Of a DNA stretch of 64,000 bases, positions 47,975 through 61,892 are shown piece after piece (positions within the stretch are counted from its first letter, which is position 1; every line of letters starts with the position of its first letter). Source of the stretch: Oryzias latipes (Eukaryota > Chordata > Actinopteri > Beloniformes > Adrianichthyidae). The stretch spans positions 18,669,354 to 18,733,353 of the forward strand of contig NC_019876.2 of NCBI RefSeq assembly GCF_002234675.1, given 5' to 3'. Under the pieces are notes generated by a model that saw only the letters and a list, made by a program, of their open reading frames with translations, did no database searches and was not told the DNA's origin. The position numbers and the translations under genes are program-made.

Positions 47975-50968
47975 CATGGATTGGCGTCACCGGGGCCCCA
48001 CTCTGGAGCCAGGCCTGGGGTAAGAGCTGGTTACGGGAGCTCCTCCTACGGGCCCCGGTTGGGCCAAGCCCAATGGAAACACGTGGGATTACTATCCCAT
48101 GGGCTCACTACCTGTAGGAGAGCTCAAAAGAGGCTGTGGAATGTGATCTGGGTGCCACGCCGACCCAAACTCCGCTCATGACTCCTCTCTGGGAAGGAAG
48201 GAGCCTGAGCTTGTGCAAGAGGTTGAGAGGTACCGGCTGGATCTAGTTGGACTCTACGAACAGCCAGGGCTCTGAAACTCAGTCCCTCAAGAAGGGTTGG
48301 ATGCTCTCCCATTCTGGAGTTGCTCATGGTGAGAGGCAGTATGCTGCTGTGGGCTTACTCGTGAGCCCTCAGCTCAGCTGCTAAGTGTTGGAGTTCACCC
48401 CAGTGGACAAGTGGGCCATTTTTCTCCGCCTTCGGATGGGGGACAGGTCTCTGACTGTGGCTTTGGTTTACAGGTTGGACAGCAATGTGGAGTGCCCCAA
48501 TGAGAGACTCCACTGTCCTCCTGGGGGACTTTGGCCACATGGGCAATGACAGTGGCACCTGGAGGGGCGTGATTGGTAGGAATGGCCTCCCTGATCTAAA
48601 CCCGAGCAGTGTTTTGTTGTTGGACTTTGTGCTCATCATAGTTTGTCCATAACAAACACCATGTTTGAGCACAAGGGTGTCCATCAATACACGTGGCATC
48701 AGGACACCCTCGGCAGAAGACTGCTGATAGACTTTGTAGTCGTTTTAGGTGACCTATGGCCTTGGTTCTTGAATACTTGGGTAAAGAGAGGGGCAGAGCT
48801 GTCCACTGATCACCACCTGGTGGTGAGTTGAATTTGCTGGCGGGGATTGAGGCCGGAAAGACTTGAGGGTCTGCTGGGAACTTCTGGCTGAGCCCTACGT
48901 CAGTGAAGTATTTAACTCCCACATCAGGAAGAGCTTCAAACAGGTACAGAGGGAGGCTGGGGACATTGAGACCTAGTAGACCATGTTTTCCACCTCTATT
49001 GTCTCTGCTGCTGTTTGGAGCTGTGGTTGCGAGGTCTCTGGTGCCTGTCATGGCTGCAACCCCGGAACCCAGTGGAGGACACCGGAAGTAAGGGATGCCA
49101 TCAAGCTGAAGCAGTTCTACTAAGCCTGGCTGGCTTATGGGACTCCAGAGGCAGCCAACAGGTTCCGGCAATCTAAGCGAGCTGCTGCATGGACTGTTGC
49201 AGAATAGAAATTTGGCCATATAGAAGGAATATCGGTTGACCTTGCAGAGATTCTGGCAAATTGTCCATTTCCTCAGGAGGGGAAAGCAGTTTTCTGCAAG
49301 CACTGTTTTCATTGCAGGTGGAAAGCTGACTTGACTTAGACTGGGGACATTGGAGGGAATACTTCAAGGATCTCCCCAATCCTGCTGACAAGCCTTCTCT
49401 TGAAGAAGCAGAGGCGGAGGACTTTGGGGTTGGGCTGTCCATCACCCAAGCCGAAGTCACTGAGGTAGTCAATGAGCTCCTCAGTGGCAAGGCACCGAAG
49501 TGGACGAAATCCGCCCTGAGTACCTCAAGTCTCTTGATGCTCTGGGAGTGTCTTGGCTGACACATCTCTGTAGCATTCTGTGGCAGTCGGGAGAAGTACC
49601 ACTGGACTGGCAGACAGGGGTGGTGATTACCCTTTTCAAGAAGGGGGACTGGAGGGTGTTTTCCGACCACCGGGCAATCACACTCTCCTGCTTCCCTGGG
49701 AATGTCTGTGCCAGGGTACTGGAGAAAATAGTCTGTCCAATTGTAGAACATTAAATCCATGAACAACAGTGCGGTTTCTATCTTTGTCATGGAACAGTGG
49801 ACCAGCTCTACATCCTTTTTAAGATGCTGGAGGGTTGTGGGAGCTCGCTCATCATGTTCATATGTGTATTGTGGATTTACAGAAGAGGTTTGTCTGGTCC
49901 CCCGTGATGTCCTATGGAGGGTGCTTTGGGAGTATGGGGCCCAGGTAGCCGAGGGCTGTCTGGTCTCTGTATGACAGGAGCAAGAGCTTGGTTTATAGCC
50001 GCCAGTAAGTTGGACCTGTTCCCGGTTCACGTTGGACTCCGGCGGAGCTGCCCTTTATCACCGTTTCTGTTCATAGTCTTTATGGACAGGGGCTGGAGGG
50101 AGACTGGTTTGGGGACCACCGGATTTCCTTTTTGCTCTTTGCAGAGGATGTTGTCCCGTTTGCTTCATCGAGCCAGGACCTCTAGCATGCATTGGGGCGG
50201 TAATTACAATGAAAATGTTTTACATCATTATCACATAAAAATCCATATTTGGAAACAAGAAATGTATGCAACATCAATTATTATATGTATGTTGAGTTTA
50301 GACGTATGTTGAGAAAGGTAGTTTGCCATCTCTCGGGGGATGGAGTGTCCCTGCCCCAGGTGGAGGAGTTTAAATACCTTGAGGTCTTGTTCACAAGTGT
50401 GGGAAGACCGGAGCGTGAGATTGACAGGCGGATCGGAGCGGCGTCCGTAGTTAAGCGGTCGCTGTATCGGTCCGTCGTGGTGAAGAGACAGCTGAGCCAA
50501 AAAGCAAAGCTCTCAATTAACCGGTCGATCTTCATTCCAACACTCACCTATGGTCATGAGCTATGGGTCATGACCGAAAGAACGAGGTCCCAAATAAAAG
50601 CGGCTGAAATGAGCTTCCTCCGCAGGGTGGCTGGGCCCTCCCTTAGAGAAAGGGTGAGAAGCTCGGTCACCCGCGGAGAGCTCGGAGTAGAACCGCTTCT
50701 CTTCCACATCAAAAGGAGCCAGTTGACGTTGCTCGGGCATCTAGTCCGGAAGCCTCCTGGACGCCTCCCTGGAGAGGTGTCCCACTGGGGAAGACCCAGG
50801 ACACGCTGAAGAGACTACGTCTCTCGGCTGGCCTGGGAACGCCTCGGGGTCCCCCCCAGTGGAGCTGGAGGAAGTGGCTGGGGCGAGGGAAGTCTGGGCA
50901 TCTCTGCTTAGACTGCTGCCCCCGCAACACGGTCCCGGAAAAGCGGAGGAAGATGGATGGATGGATGG
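47975..50968 (+). mobile_element. Decayed 3 kb LINE with endonuclease and RT remnants
   Basis: The order follows one well-known fish LINE. It has a GC-rich 5' region (GGGCCCCGGTTGGGCCAAGC) and endonuclease remnants ending in VKRGAELSTDHHLVVS (~48786-48831). RT remnants follow: IRPEYLKSLDALGVSWLTHL, VPLDWQTGVVITLFKKGD and FPVHVGLRRSCPLSPFLFIV. The C-terminal zone has VEEFKYLEVLF, EREIDRRIGAA, HELWVMTERTRSQIKAAEM, SFLRRVAG and HLVRKPPGRLPGEV. The end is a (GGAT)n tail. Many frameshifts and stops occur. An insertion of about 120 bp at ~50195-50315 replaces part of the expected sequence. I lean to the I/Nimb-like clade, which is uncertain. Confidence 0.88.
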
Positions 50969-51285
50969 ATGTTGAGTTTAGTGTGAATAACCTGTGACTA
51001 GTAAGAGATAGAGGATAAAATAAGAAGAGACATCCTGAACCAAAAAATTTATCATGTACAGAATCTCAGGATTCTGTATCTGATCTAATGTTGTGTATTT
51101 ACATTCCAAAGGGCAGACGGATAATCTGTGTCAGAAATGGTAGAAACCAGTCTGTACTTGACATGCTGGCAGAGTGAGTCCAGATAGAAAATCCCCAAAA
51201 AAGATAAGTATAACCAGTTAGATGAAAAGTTCCAGAAATATATGATGTATGTTGAGTTTAGACGTATGTTGAGAAAGGTAGATTG
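50969..51285. other. Spacer with a 35-bp repeat shared with the LINE insertion
   Basis: Positions 51247-51281 are identical to 50287-50321, exactly 960 bp apart. A shorter match (TGTTGAGTTTAG) follows the LINE tail at about 50969. Confidence 0.8.
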
Positions 51286-51289
51286 CCCT

Positions 51290-52130
51290 CTATCGTAATG
51301 GATTACTGTAATTTAATTTCTTGTGTAAATAGCAGAGTACTGTAACAAATTACAGTTCACATTTTGGCATTTAAATTACAATTACTAGACTACATAAACC
51401 CTCATTACTTCATTACTCACATTTTGGTGCAGTGAAACCATGGGTGAATAATAAAACAAATTAACTTGGGTAGCTCTGACATTGTCTCTTGGTCAAATCA
51501 AACAAAACGGATACTAAAAAAAATCAGAGTAACTGACGCATGCTCTAATGCAGAGTTGGAAATTGGTCAAAGTAAGAAGAAGAGAGTGGAAATATGGACA
51601 TGGACAAATTTGTAGAGGCATTCGTCAACTGGAGAAATTCAAATTATTTCCAATTTACTGAATACAAAGGCAGAGACATTCCAGTAAGGTGCTAGTTTTG
51701 TCCTGGAGATGAAATACTTTCCACTGTCCTAATCTCAATGAGCAACCTGTCTACACACAATGTACACTACTATACAATGTACATTTTCTCATGAGGTGAA
51801 ATAAATTAGGTGATACTAAAAAACCTGGTTGCCCTTGTGTAGCCTCTATTTTTTTATTTATATTATTTATATTTTATTTACTTATATTTATATATTTTTT
51901 TGTGGATTTTACAAAAGTATATTGTTTGCGCTAGCTTTATTCCCTTGAGAATTTATATGAGAGGAAAAAAGTAAAGTAAATTAGTGAATTACTTTTTTAA
52001 TTGAGGAATGGGTGAAGTAATTTAATGACATCCAGTAACTAATGTAAAGTAATCAATTACTCTTTAAAAGTAATTTACCCAAGAAGTAATGTACAGGTGT
52101 ACATAGTAACTGTTGGCCAGCACAAAAGTA
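51290..52130 (+). mobile_element. hAT remnant with a BED-finger trace
   Basis: The ends carry the TTACTTTTAAAA/AAGTAATCAATTAC-type strings common at hAT termini in fish (for example 52044-52080). Inside, near 51660-51770, a frame reads EYKGRDIPVRC, then FCPGDEILSTVLISMSNLST, resembling the Cys-x2-Cys part of a BED zinc finger at the start of hAT transposases. Transposase core not seen. Confidence 0.6.
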
Positions 52131-55100
52131 AAAGAAAAACTTTGAGTACAGTCAGGGATAAAGAGAAAACAACCCTCTGTCACGTGTTTGGCACGGTTTG
52201 GTACAGATGAAAGGTAGGCCCATCAATTTCCAGGATCATCGATGTTCAAATGAATTCTAAATGCAAAAACCATCAGAAGACCGTCACAAACAGCTTTTCA
52301 CCCTCAAAAATAGCTCCAGAGCCTCACTGGCTTTGCTGCAGTGTGATCTCGCACTGTGATTGTGTGTGAAGCTGCAAAGATCAGACACTCGGCAACCCCA
52401 TTAACAAGGTCAAATTTACATGTGCGCCATCCAAATGTTTTCTGTCAGGAGACAGCACTTCACCAACAGCGGTGACTGCTGCTCTGCACTATTCACCTGC
52501 ACATGACCATAAGGCTTTGAGACAAGCCAGGACCATGGCACACCTGAATGTGCCAACTCTGCACGTGGGTGCTATAAGGGGTGTTTTGTATATGCGCCAC
52601 TCGGTTTGTGTGTGATTGCCTTTGCTTACACGCATGTGTACTGACACTGTGACCCTTTTGAATATGATATCCAGGTCACAGAGCATTGTCTCATCCCAGT
52701 TCATCAGCAGGGCAGCTCTCACCAGAGTGCTTTTGTTCTTCTGACACACATGCTGATTCTACTCATGAACTCTGGGGCTGTCAGGGCTAACATGGAGAAA
52801 ATAATGCTAACGCTTATGGGATAGAAAATGCCACAACTGCTCTGGGACAGTCAACCACTTAACATTGTTTACACATGCCAGTTAAACAAACATGATACAG
52901 CAGAGAGTGAGACCTGCACGTGTATCCAGGTTGACACAAAGCTGAGAAAGGCTGTTTCCAGCCTGCGGTTTATTTTTTATCCGTATATTACAAGTGCTTG
53001 TATTTTTTTAAAGCCACAGAGTTGAAAAAAAGAACACCAAACAGATCCTGAGAAGATGGAAAAAAATGATTAATACAAGTTGTTGTCTTTTTAATTAAAA
53101 AAGGGATTTTAACAAATTTGAGAAATGCGTGGCTAAAATTACTCAATTACCAACTTAAATAATTGTGCTATGAATCATTATTTATTGTAGCCACATGCAA
53201 AAACATTGAAATCCATTTAGACTGACAAGACTAAAGGGCCATGTTCCCTATGTTCAGTACAGCATGTTGATTGCTGTATTATTGATGCTGGGTATGCTCA
53301 GCGTTTTACCCAGCTGTTAAGTGGTGCTTCTGAACTGGTAAACCAGCTGCACAGTGAAAGATATTTTATTGAAGACGTTGATGGAATAGCTGGAAACCAA
53401 CCTGGAGTGGAGACAGAGGAAATTCTGGAAGCTTTAGGACACACATGGGTGATGATGGGAGTCATGGAGGAGGATCAAAAAAGGATGAAATCTGGCCCGG
53501 AGGTAGAAAAAATTGAGCAGCAGAGGAATGATCTGAGACACATCAGCAACCTTCACATGAGTAAAGAGGCTTTTAGCAACGGAATAGATTAGGGGGAACT
53601 GACCACCTAACAGTGTTGATGGTCATGGAGCTTGGCATTTAGATGGCGAGCGGAAAGGAGAAAACTGGGGGACTCTCTCCAGCCAACTAAAATACATTCC
53701 TGCCCCATTAACCATAATCTTCCATGTGGATGTATATTTTTTCACATCCAGAACAACAACAGTAAGAATTTTTACCACAACAAAGAAGCACATTTAACTC
53801 ATTTTTATATCTCTGCCGTGCCTTTTAGTCATCAAAGGTAGAATTTAATTTATTGGTTCAGTTTTAATTGAGTTGCCCTATTTGTCTGAATTGCTTTTAA
53901 CATATGAACAACTGAAAGGCCACAGATCCCACAGAGGAGCAGGTCTGCTTCCAGGTCAAAGTGTCAGAAGATAATCGCATGGGAAGGCCTCTTTCCAGCC
54001 TCCCTTAGGATCCGAAACTTCATGTTCTGAGAGAAAGTTTACAAATTCATTCATCAATTTCATTTTTAGTTTAGCTTTTATCTATTTATATTGTTAGGTT
54101 TTAGACATTTTGAATAATAATCCATCAGCATTTGTAATTTTGCAGTTTTAAAATATTTTATGCTTTTATTTTTCAGATATTTTTGTACCAACATTTTAAT
54201 TTATTTTTTTTATTTTTTGCTGTTGGCTGAATAGTTCAGTTAAACTTTTTATTTTAATGTACCTGACTGACTTATGTCATAATTTATCCAATAGTATACC
54301 TACTGCACTTTCTTTATCATACATTTTTAATTATGAAAATTGTTTACTTTTCTTTGTTCTCTAGAGCGATCTATTCAGAGCAAAACTCTTTTTCAGCCTT
54401 GTCATACACTGTTTTACAGTATTGCCTTGCTCAAGAGCACCACAGTGATTTTTTTCAGTGTCATTCAAGAAGTTTAAAAAAAAAATTGAAGAAAGTTTTG
54501 ATCAGAGGTAAAGAAATTAAGATCAGATTCAGATCGCTGTGACCATGACACACGGGTATGAACTCATTCGGATATGTCATGAGTCAGGACTTCAGCATGC
54601 AATTTCTGATGTAAACAAACAGCAGCTGAAAATACTGCTCTTTAAAAAACGGCACAGAACTAAAAATATTGTTAGCATTAGAGTGATCACATCTTGGGGA
54701 AAGAAATCTTAGAAGGAAAAAGCTTTAGATTTGGCTTGACAGCAAACATTTTTGACATTATCAGGTTGATTATGTAAAGGGCTCATAAGTTCTAGAGGTT
54801 AGGGAGGAATTCCCCTTTGAGCAAAAGCACTGTAAAAATGGTGAAGTTCAGTTTAAGGCTGCAAAACAAGAAGGGCACAAAGTTCAATCAGAGGTCTTGG
54901 GTTCAAAGTAAAAAAAGATGCATGTAAATTATCTATGCCGTGCGCTTCTGCTTGGCATAAAATCTTGCAAAGTGAAAGCACTTCCTGGTTGAATTCAAAG
55001 TTTTGGATTTCAGGACAAAAGAATACATCAAGTTTTAATGAAGACATTTTATTTTATGTTATGTTTATGTTTATGTTATGTTATTATTTAATTTATGCTA

Positions 55101-55212
55101 AAATACTTAACTAGTATTTCTTTTTTTAAAGTCGACTTTTAACTTCATTTTTCCTGATATATTTGTTTTTGTCTAATAATTCAACATTTTTGTGGAGAAA
55201 TTGATCAGCTTT
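52131..55212. other. Gene-free region
   Basis: No gene supported. The block 52240-52760 is GC-richer, non-repetitive and could be conserved non-coding DNA. A 61-codon plus-strand frame at 53407-53592 has a Glu/Met-rich, protein-like composition (EILEALGHTWVMMGVMEEDQ) but no flanking splice pattern that I can join to anything, so I leave it uncalled. Confidence 0.35.
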
Positions 55213-55455
55213 TACAGTTTTGCAGTTTAAGTTGGAGCTTGCACTCTCTGTGCTCTTGTGCCTCTCTGGCATTGGGGCCCCCTCTGCAGGTCCTGCTGAC
55301 CCTGGTCTGGGCGGTGGACATGACTGCCCTGTGGGCGGATTTCCTGTATTTGCTCGTGCAGGTGTCAGGGGGTCCTGGCTACCACTGTTGCTTCAGTGGG
55401 GCACTTGGTGTGGGGAAGACTGGGCACTCCCCCTCTTTTTTTTAACAGTTTGCTC
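55213..55455 (+). repeat. GC-rich block, probable old retroelement piece
   Basis: An abrupt GC-rich island in AT-rich DNA (GGCATTGGGGCCCCCTCTGC, CTGGTCTGGGCGGTGGACAT, TGTGGGCGGATTTCC). Sharp compositional edges suggest an inserted repeat. No terminal repeats or recognised coding motif. Confidence 0.35.
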
Positions 55456-55712
55456 AACTTGTCCTGCCACAAGTTAGAAAACATGTAGTTGAGATGTTAG
55501 TATTTATAATATTTTCTGTTCTTTCTCTAATTGCTGTACCATTAGATGACTTATATTCAGCATTAAAAACATCCTTTAGTAATTTAAATGAAAATGCCAA
55601 TACATCTTTTTTTAAGTCTTATTTTTTGCGATATTATTTGTTCAAAAGACATTTTGGACTGTTCAGATCATAGTTATTTAAAAGGAATTCTGTTAGAGGA
55701 TTAGAAGAGTAA

Positions 55713-55905
55713 CCCTTGTGCTATCTTAGGCACTTTACCATTGGGAGTTGGGTCATATAGACCCACTAGACAGTGCGCTGAACCTTTTTTCTTCAATGAT
55801 TTGTGAACCTCACTGGTGTCCATGGATTACATGAAATCTTTCCACCTCTTTCATGGTAGGGAGAACACGTCAGTGTAAGGGTGGTCATCTAAGATAGCAC
55901 AAGGG
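55713..55905 (-). mobile_element. piggyBac-type MITE, copy 4
   Basis: The right flank is TTAA (55906-55909) and the left flank is GTAA. Ends are CCCTTGTGCTATC and GATAGCACAAGGG; it is reversed relative to copies 1 and 3 and has small internal deletions. Confidence 0.9.
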
Positions 55906-55909
55906 TTAA

Positions 55910-57829
55910 ACATTCATAACAGTGCAATTGTACTTGACAACATCCTCTATTTTCCAGACAAAAAGAAAAAAAAACATAAAGAAGTGTTTAGAGTTTTAGC
56001 ATCTGCATTTCAGCCAGGCCCTTAAAATACTTCTTTGCTTTGCAATAAGACTCAAAGGTTGGATTGGTGGGGGTCAAATCACTAAAAGGTTACTGAGCTC
56101 AGCTGTGACAGCACCTCGGACCTCCAGGGATGGATCAGATACAAAGAACAAATTTCACACCATCAGGCGGGTGACAACTAGCGGAACTATAACTTTCTTC
56201 TCTTCCTTTATAACTGTGACCAAATATGTTATGTTAGGTTATTAGTACGGTTATTTATCAAATATTCTTTACATCATGATGAAAAGCAGGAAAATCCAAA
56301 GAGCAATGAGAGTGAAAGCGGGTGGAGACTCTTTTCTCCCATGAAAATTACTGAAGCTAATTTTTTGTGCCAATTTTCAAGTAATGAAAACGTATTTTTA
56401 TGATTGCTGTTTTGTATTTAAGTTCCTGCTTCTACTAGGCAAAAAATGATAATAATAATAATAATAATAATTGTGGCAGCAATCACAGATGCTTCTGTGA
56501 TCAGTCTTTTACTTGTTGTCAGTTTGAAATCAGTGTCAGTGTTCTGCTAAAAATCTTCTGCAGCAAACCAAACAAACAAGCATACTAATGATTAATCATA
56601 AATATAATGAAATCAGTACTTTGGATTATTGTGCTGAAAGTTTTGTGTTTGTGTGTAATTCTTTTTGATTAAATCCTTTTTTTTAGATTTCGTGGTTAAA
56701 TGTGTGTCTTTGAATGTGCTCTGACTGACCCTCCCCTCCGTTGGCGTCCCCCACAGTGCCCATGTTGGGGTCTGTCAGTTTCCCCTGTATCCAGAGGTTT
56801 CCATATTGGCATGGCGCTGGGCAGTGGACTCTGATGCCGTCTGGCGTGTTCGGCCTCTTTCTACATTTACAGCCAAGTGGGCATGCTGGCACCCATTGCG
56901 CTCACTGCATGATACCCCCGCAGCCTGTGACAGTTTGTGTCTGTGACAGCGCCAAACGTGTTTTTTTTAACACACGCAGCTCCATGTGTTGCCCCGCTGA
57001 AGCTCTCGAATGAACTGTACATCGCCATCAGCTGCATCACGTGGCGTCAGCGCATGTTGCTCATATACTCTGGCAGATGTGCTGTGTATCACTGGCTGCA
57101 GCAGCTGACTCTGTGGGTATCACATTATGTGTGCTATATGATCTTATTTATTCTGAAAATGTGTGGAACTGAAGCAATGCATGTGTCCTCAATGTGTTGT
57201 GATGCTCAGGAAGCATTCATGTGTTTAAATGTCCTCAGGAGGGACAGATGACCCATAAAGTAAAGCCTTGAGCCAGATTACGGTGTCTTCTTTTCAGTCA
57301 GATAAGGGTTTTATCCAGATGCTTGACCGGGGGTCAACTTAACAATTGCGATCCTAGTGTGAAAAACCCAGGTTAAATCACACCCTGGCCGGAGTCTGGC
57401 TCCTCTGGTTCTCAGGTGTCTTCTCACCTCAGATAATACTAATGTGTGGAGAGAAGAGGGGGACTGAGGGATTTCTGATAGGTTGTTGTTCAAAGAGCAG
57501 AAGAGGTGGTGTTTAAGTGGTATGTCGTTCTTCTAGAGTCAGAGTTTTGTATAAAAAGTCTGCCAGAGACACAGAGTTAGTTCTTCAAACTCTTCAGGCA
57601 ATTTTTCTGGATAAGCAAATGTCAATAGAGCAGCAATGCAGTTTGACAGAATGCACAACAATGTCACACACCATTTAATGGGGTGTGGTTGCATAGGCTG
57701 GAATAAGCAATACAGATTTCCATTTAGGAAAAGTTAGGTACTAATTAATTTTGCAGTTGGCTTGTCAAGTTTTTCTTTGTCTAATAAGTAGGGAGGGTCC
57801 CAAAGGAAGTGTTTGCTATATGTACACTG
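55910..57829. other. Gene-free region with a possible conserved block
   Basis: Contains an (AAT)n tract at 56449-56471. The segment 56690-57240 is GC-richer and non-repetitive and resembles conserved non-coding DNA in texture; this is only an impression. No splice-bounded gene. Confidence 0.35.
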
Positions 57830-58275
57830 ACCACATCAAATGCACCTGTGTTCTTCATCCATTACACTGTCTGCCCATACCATAACCCCACCACAACCAT
57901 GTGGCCACCCGACAACCTGATCAACTCTCTGTGAAGAAGATGTGTTGCATAGCATGAGGCAAATGGTGGTCACACCAGAAACTGACTGGTTTTCAGAGTC
58001 CCCAGACCCCCCAATAAAACTAAAAGGCATGTTCCAGAGTGGCATTTCGTTGTGGCAAGTCCAAGGTCCATGCTGTCACAGGCACACCTGTGCAATAATC
58101 ATGCTGTCACAGGTGCAGCTCTGAGGTGGGATAGATTATCTCAGCAAAGGAAAAGTGCTCACTATCACCAATTTAGACAGATTTGTGAACAACATTTGAG
58201 AAAAATAATTATTTTATGTTTGCAGAAAATGTTTCAGATTTCATTAATCTTGTGACAAATGTGAGCAAAAATAAA
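57830..58275 (-). mobile_element. Deleted Tc1/mariner element (ISRm11-like)
   Basis: The plus strand reads CTGCCCATACCATAACCCCA (a transposase piece on the minus strand). After a deletion come GGCACACCTGTGCAATAATC, 'GGTGGGATAGATTATCTCAG' and 'AAGTGCTCACTATCACCAAT', ending AAAATGTTGTGTTTATATTT. This order matches a very common teleost Tc1/mariner family from memory. Most of the transposase is deleted. Confidence 0.75.
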
Positions 58276-61200
58276 AATGTTGTGTTTATATTTTTGCTAT
58301 CACTTCAATTTGAATTTCATTGATTTTTCTAGTTTTGGGTTAGTTTTGGGTAGCAGTTGTCATTTTGATCTGTTTTTTTTCTTTTACAATTTGGTTAAAG
58401 TGTCCTCCAGTAAGAACATGGTGTGGCAACCATCTCCTGCTTTTTTTGTTAACACTTATAGGTTTTAATCTTTGATGCCTTTTGATTGAAATATGCATCA
58501 AACTTATTTGGCTCCAAAGTTACCTTAATTTACTTAAAAGCAAAAACAGAAGGGAATTTTTTTGTTTTTTTTCACAGATGGAAATACGTTCAGGCGTCAA
58601 GGGGTTTGTGCCATTTTTTGAAGTCTGATGCCTCCAAATTTCCTCAAAACTTGTCTCTTAAAAACAAAAAAGTTATTGCAAGCCTTTGGAAGTTTTTTAT
58701 GCCTAATCCCTAATGAGTTGCGCATATTTGTGCTGATCAAATTCAGTCACTTTTAAGTGGTGCTGCAATTTAAAAACCAGGTTAAAAAAATCAGCCTAGC
58801 CAGCAGTGGCCACTTCACTTTTGGCATCTAGGACCATTCACAACTGTGACACCAGCAAGCGCAAACAAGCTACACTGAGGTCATGCTAAGTTGACATACC
58901 CTGGAGGGAAGTTCAACCATTAGAGGTCTGAAAAAAACAAAACATTTACTGCTGTTGCAAAGGTGCCTTTCACTGCAGCATATCCATAATAATTAAAATT
59001 ATCAGAATCTGTCAGGTCATATATGTTATATGTTCATGCTTGTGTAACCTTTCAAAGCATCAGAAGGTCAGAGAAAGGTCATGTAGTACTGGTGATTCAG
59101 CTTTTGGGAAAATGTTAAAAACCTAACTTTGATAAATCTTAAGTCACATGTTAAATACTATTTTCAGGAATATAACTTTATTTTGACTCAGTTGTTAGTA
59201 CGTACATAAATACAACTTTTTACAGGCGAAATAAAAAATAAAGACATGATTTAACATAAGTCATTACGTTTCTGAAATTGTTATTAAAAATACTCAATAG
59301 CATTATCAAGGTTTGATCAAAAACCCAATCCTGGATTGTCTGTCCATATTTCTATGGTCCTCATCATCTGCTCCCCTCCAGCTCCATAGCAGCAGCTAAG
59401 AAGCTACTCTCTTTGATATCACTGCAGAGCTGCTCTCAGGCAGTGAGGAGAGATGACATATCACCTCACCCCCACTTCCAACTACTCTGGCTTTTAAAAA
59501 ACCTCCCTGGTACTTTTCCCAGCTGTGTCCTCTCCAACATTACACCCCCAGCCTAAAAGCCGCTTTTCCTGCTCCACTCTGACCTAATGGGCTGTGAATC
59601 ATTTAGGGGAGGGAGGGGGTTTGGCTATCACTTCTACCTGTCTTTTACTTCCTGTGCATGCATGAGGCTTTCCCCAGTTTTTCAGTCTTTTGTTGATAGA
59701 ACAGCTTTGCAGCAGTGCTTTATTGTATTTTGGGGATTTAATAGTAAGCATGAGCACATTGAGAGCATCATGTTTCCACATGGTGACTTTTCAAGCTTTT
59801 TGTGTATTTCCCTTTAACACAGGAGTATTATCTATATTAATGTTTCATAATTGGCGCCTGCCTTTGCTGTGGTAAAATTCTTAAAAGTCCTTTTAACAAG
59901 TTTCCACAAATTAACAACTTTGTTTCATTGAATCTTCATTCTCTGTAAAATATTTGCAGCTGGCTTAAACCTAGACTTTGATTCCTCATTAAAATGTAAT
60001 GCAGATTTTCTGTTTTAAGTCAAAGTGAAAGGTAACTTCAGCCACGTCCGACTTTTATGGTTTACAGATACTTCAAAATAAAATGACAAAACCCTCTTTA
60101 AACTAGTATTTTCTAAATATAATATTAAATGTGAACCCACTGTGCACCTTTATTATCAATTTATGTGTAACATTAGAGAGTTAGTCGCTGCATATTTTGC
60201 TAAGTTGGTTTGATACGTGCAAACGGAAATCCATATTAAGGAAGACTCACAGTTTGTCTGTAAATAGCAGCTTTATTTTTCTTTGAAGTTTAAGTCTCTT
60301 CCTCCATTTCCTCAATGGTGCCCCCAAAGAAACCTCCCAAAGATTTGTTTTTGTACTAACTTGATTAGCAATAAGCTTTATATTCAATGTTTTGAGCAGC
60401 CTCTCTTAAGACACTTGACGAAGGCAAATTACTTAACAAGAGTGAGTCTTAGACGGATGTGGTCGACAGAATCTGATAGTTATTCAAAATAAAACTTAAA
60501 AAATCAGAGAATAAACAAAACATAAATAATCTAAGATACAGTATGTATTTTTATTGGTCTGCAGCCAGGTACCAAGTGACCTACCGACCAGTACGCTATA
60601 CAGAATGGGCTAAACTTTCCAGACATTGTTAAAAACCTCAAATTTCTTATTAAACGGATATTTTCCAATAATTCTGTGTTCTGTGCTTTCATGAATTTCC
60701 ATTTTGGGCAGAGGATATTAGTAAAGTTCATCTGAACTCTTGTGTGAACCAAACAATTTGGTCCACCTGAAAATAGTCTTGATTTGTTTGAAAGTAAATC
60801 TGGAGATGTTTAACAACAGTGTAAATGCACAGACAAACAAGCAGACTGAGGAGCAAATATTTACGCCTTTCTAGTGCTGAAGTACCTTGAGCTTGTGTTT
60901 TTGTGTCAAAGTGTCTGAGAATTCTTTGTTTCAGCTTGCTGTTCTTGTATTTGCATGTGTCTTTGAGATGCTCAAGTGTCCTTTTATGTGTGTGATATAA
61001 AATTGAGCTTTTGACCTTTTTAAATGGATCATTATAAGCCATAAAATCAAGTAGGCACCTTACCGCTGTAAGTTAGAACAGTTTGTTCAACAAAGTTGTT
61101 GATTTTTACATGTCTGACTAAACTTTTTCCAAGTTGACAATTTTTCTTTTTTTTGTCCTCTGTTTGTGTGTTTTTAAAATTCCATTTAACAATTTGAAAC

Positions 61201-61892
61201 TGAAACCCAAAGAAGAAAATACTTGTACATTTTTTAAAGCAAATTCTTGTAAACATGCAGGGGGCACCTCAAAGGTGACATTCATCTTTTATAAAAAGGT
61301 TGTATTTCCAGCTCAGTTCAGTTGGTGAAAGGGGATCATTTGTAAGTCGTGACCACACACATACAGGTAAAGCATGCTAACCAGAAATCTGTGGTTCGAA
61401 TGTCTTGTCATACTGAAACATCAAAGTTGGCGTGCTGGTGAAGTCCAATCATGTCGGCATTTACAGGCCATTTAAAAAATCATTAGTCTTTACACCCCCA
61501 TGTCATAGTTCCCCCAAAAGGGATACAGTGGGTTACAAAAATGATGGCTGGATGTCACTGCAATTTCATTTACAGTGGAATTTCTCGGATAGATTTTATT
61601 ATACAATATTAACAGCCATCTTCAACTGTAAAGTTGAATGATGGAATGAAAGTAAACATCCAAACCAATATTGCTTATGTAAGCTTTAATGACATCAAAA
61701 ATGAAGATGTTGCACTTAAAAATGTAACAGTACATTTGTTGTGTTTCTAACACAGGAATTGCATTTTGTTAAAAGTACATTTATTTTTTATCTTTATCTC
61801 CCAAAACTAGGATTTGCAGTATTGAACTGCCTTCGAGAATGCAATGAAGTATGATCAGCTGACTTTCCTGACAGATCACTAAACTGCTTTAA
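58276..61892. other. AT-rich gene-free region
   Basis: No gene, RNA or transposon terminus recognised over 3.6 kb. Short open frames here lack splice sites and biased composition. Confidence 0.45.

Noticed and set aside
48596-50030. Long minus-strand frames of 238 and 285 codons
   Set aside because: They are antisense to the decayed LINE, whose plus-strand protein motifs (FKKGD, PLSPFLFIV) are unmistakable.
59587-59875. Overlapping 60-76 codon frames on both strands
   Set aside because: Ordinary chance frames in a GC-richer patch, with no splice sites or biased composition.
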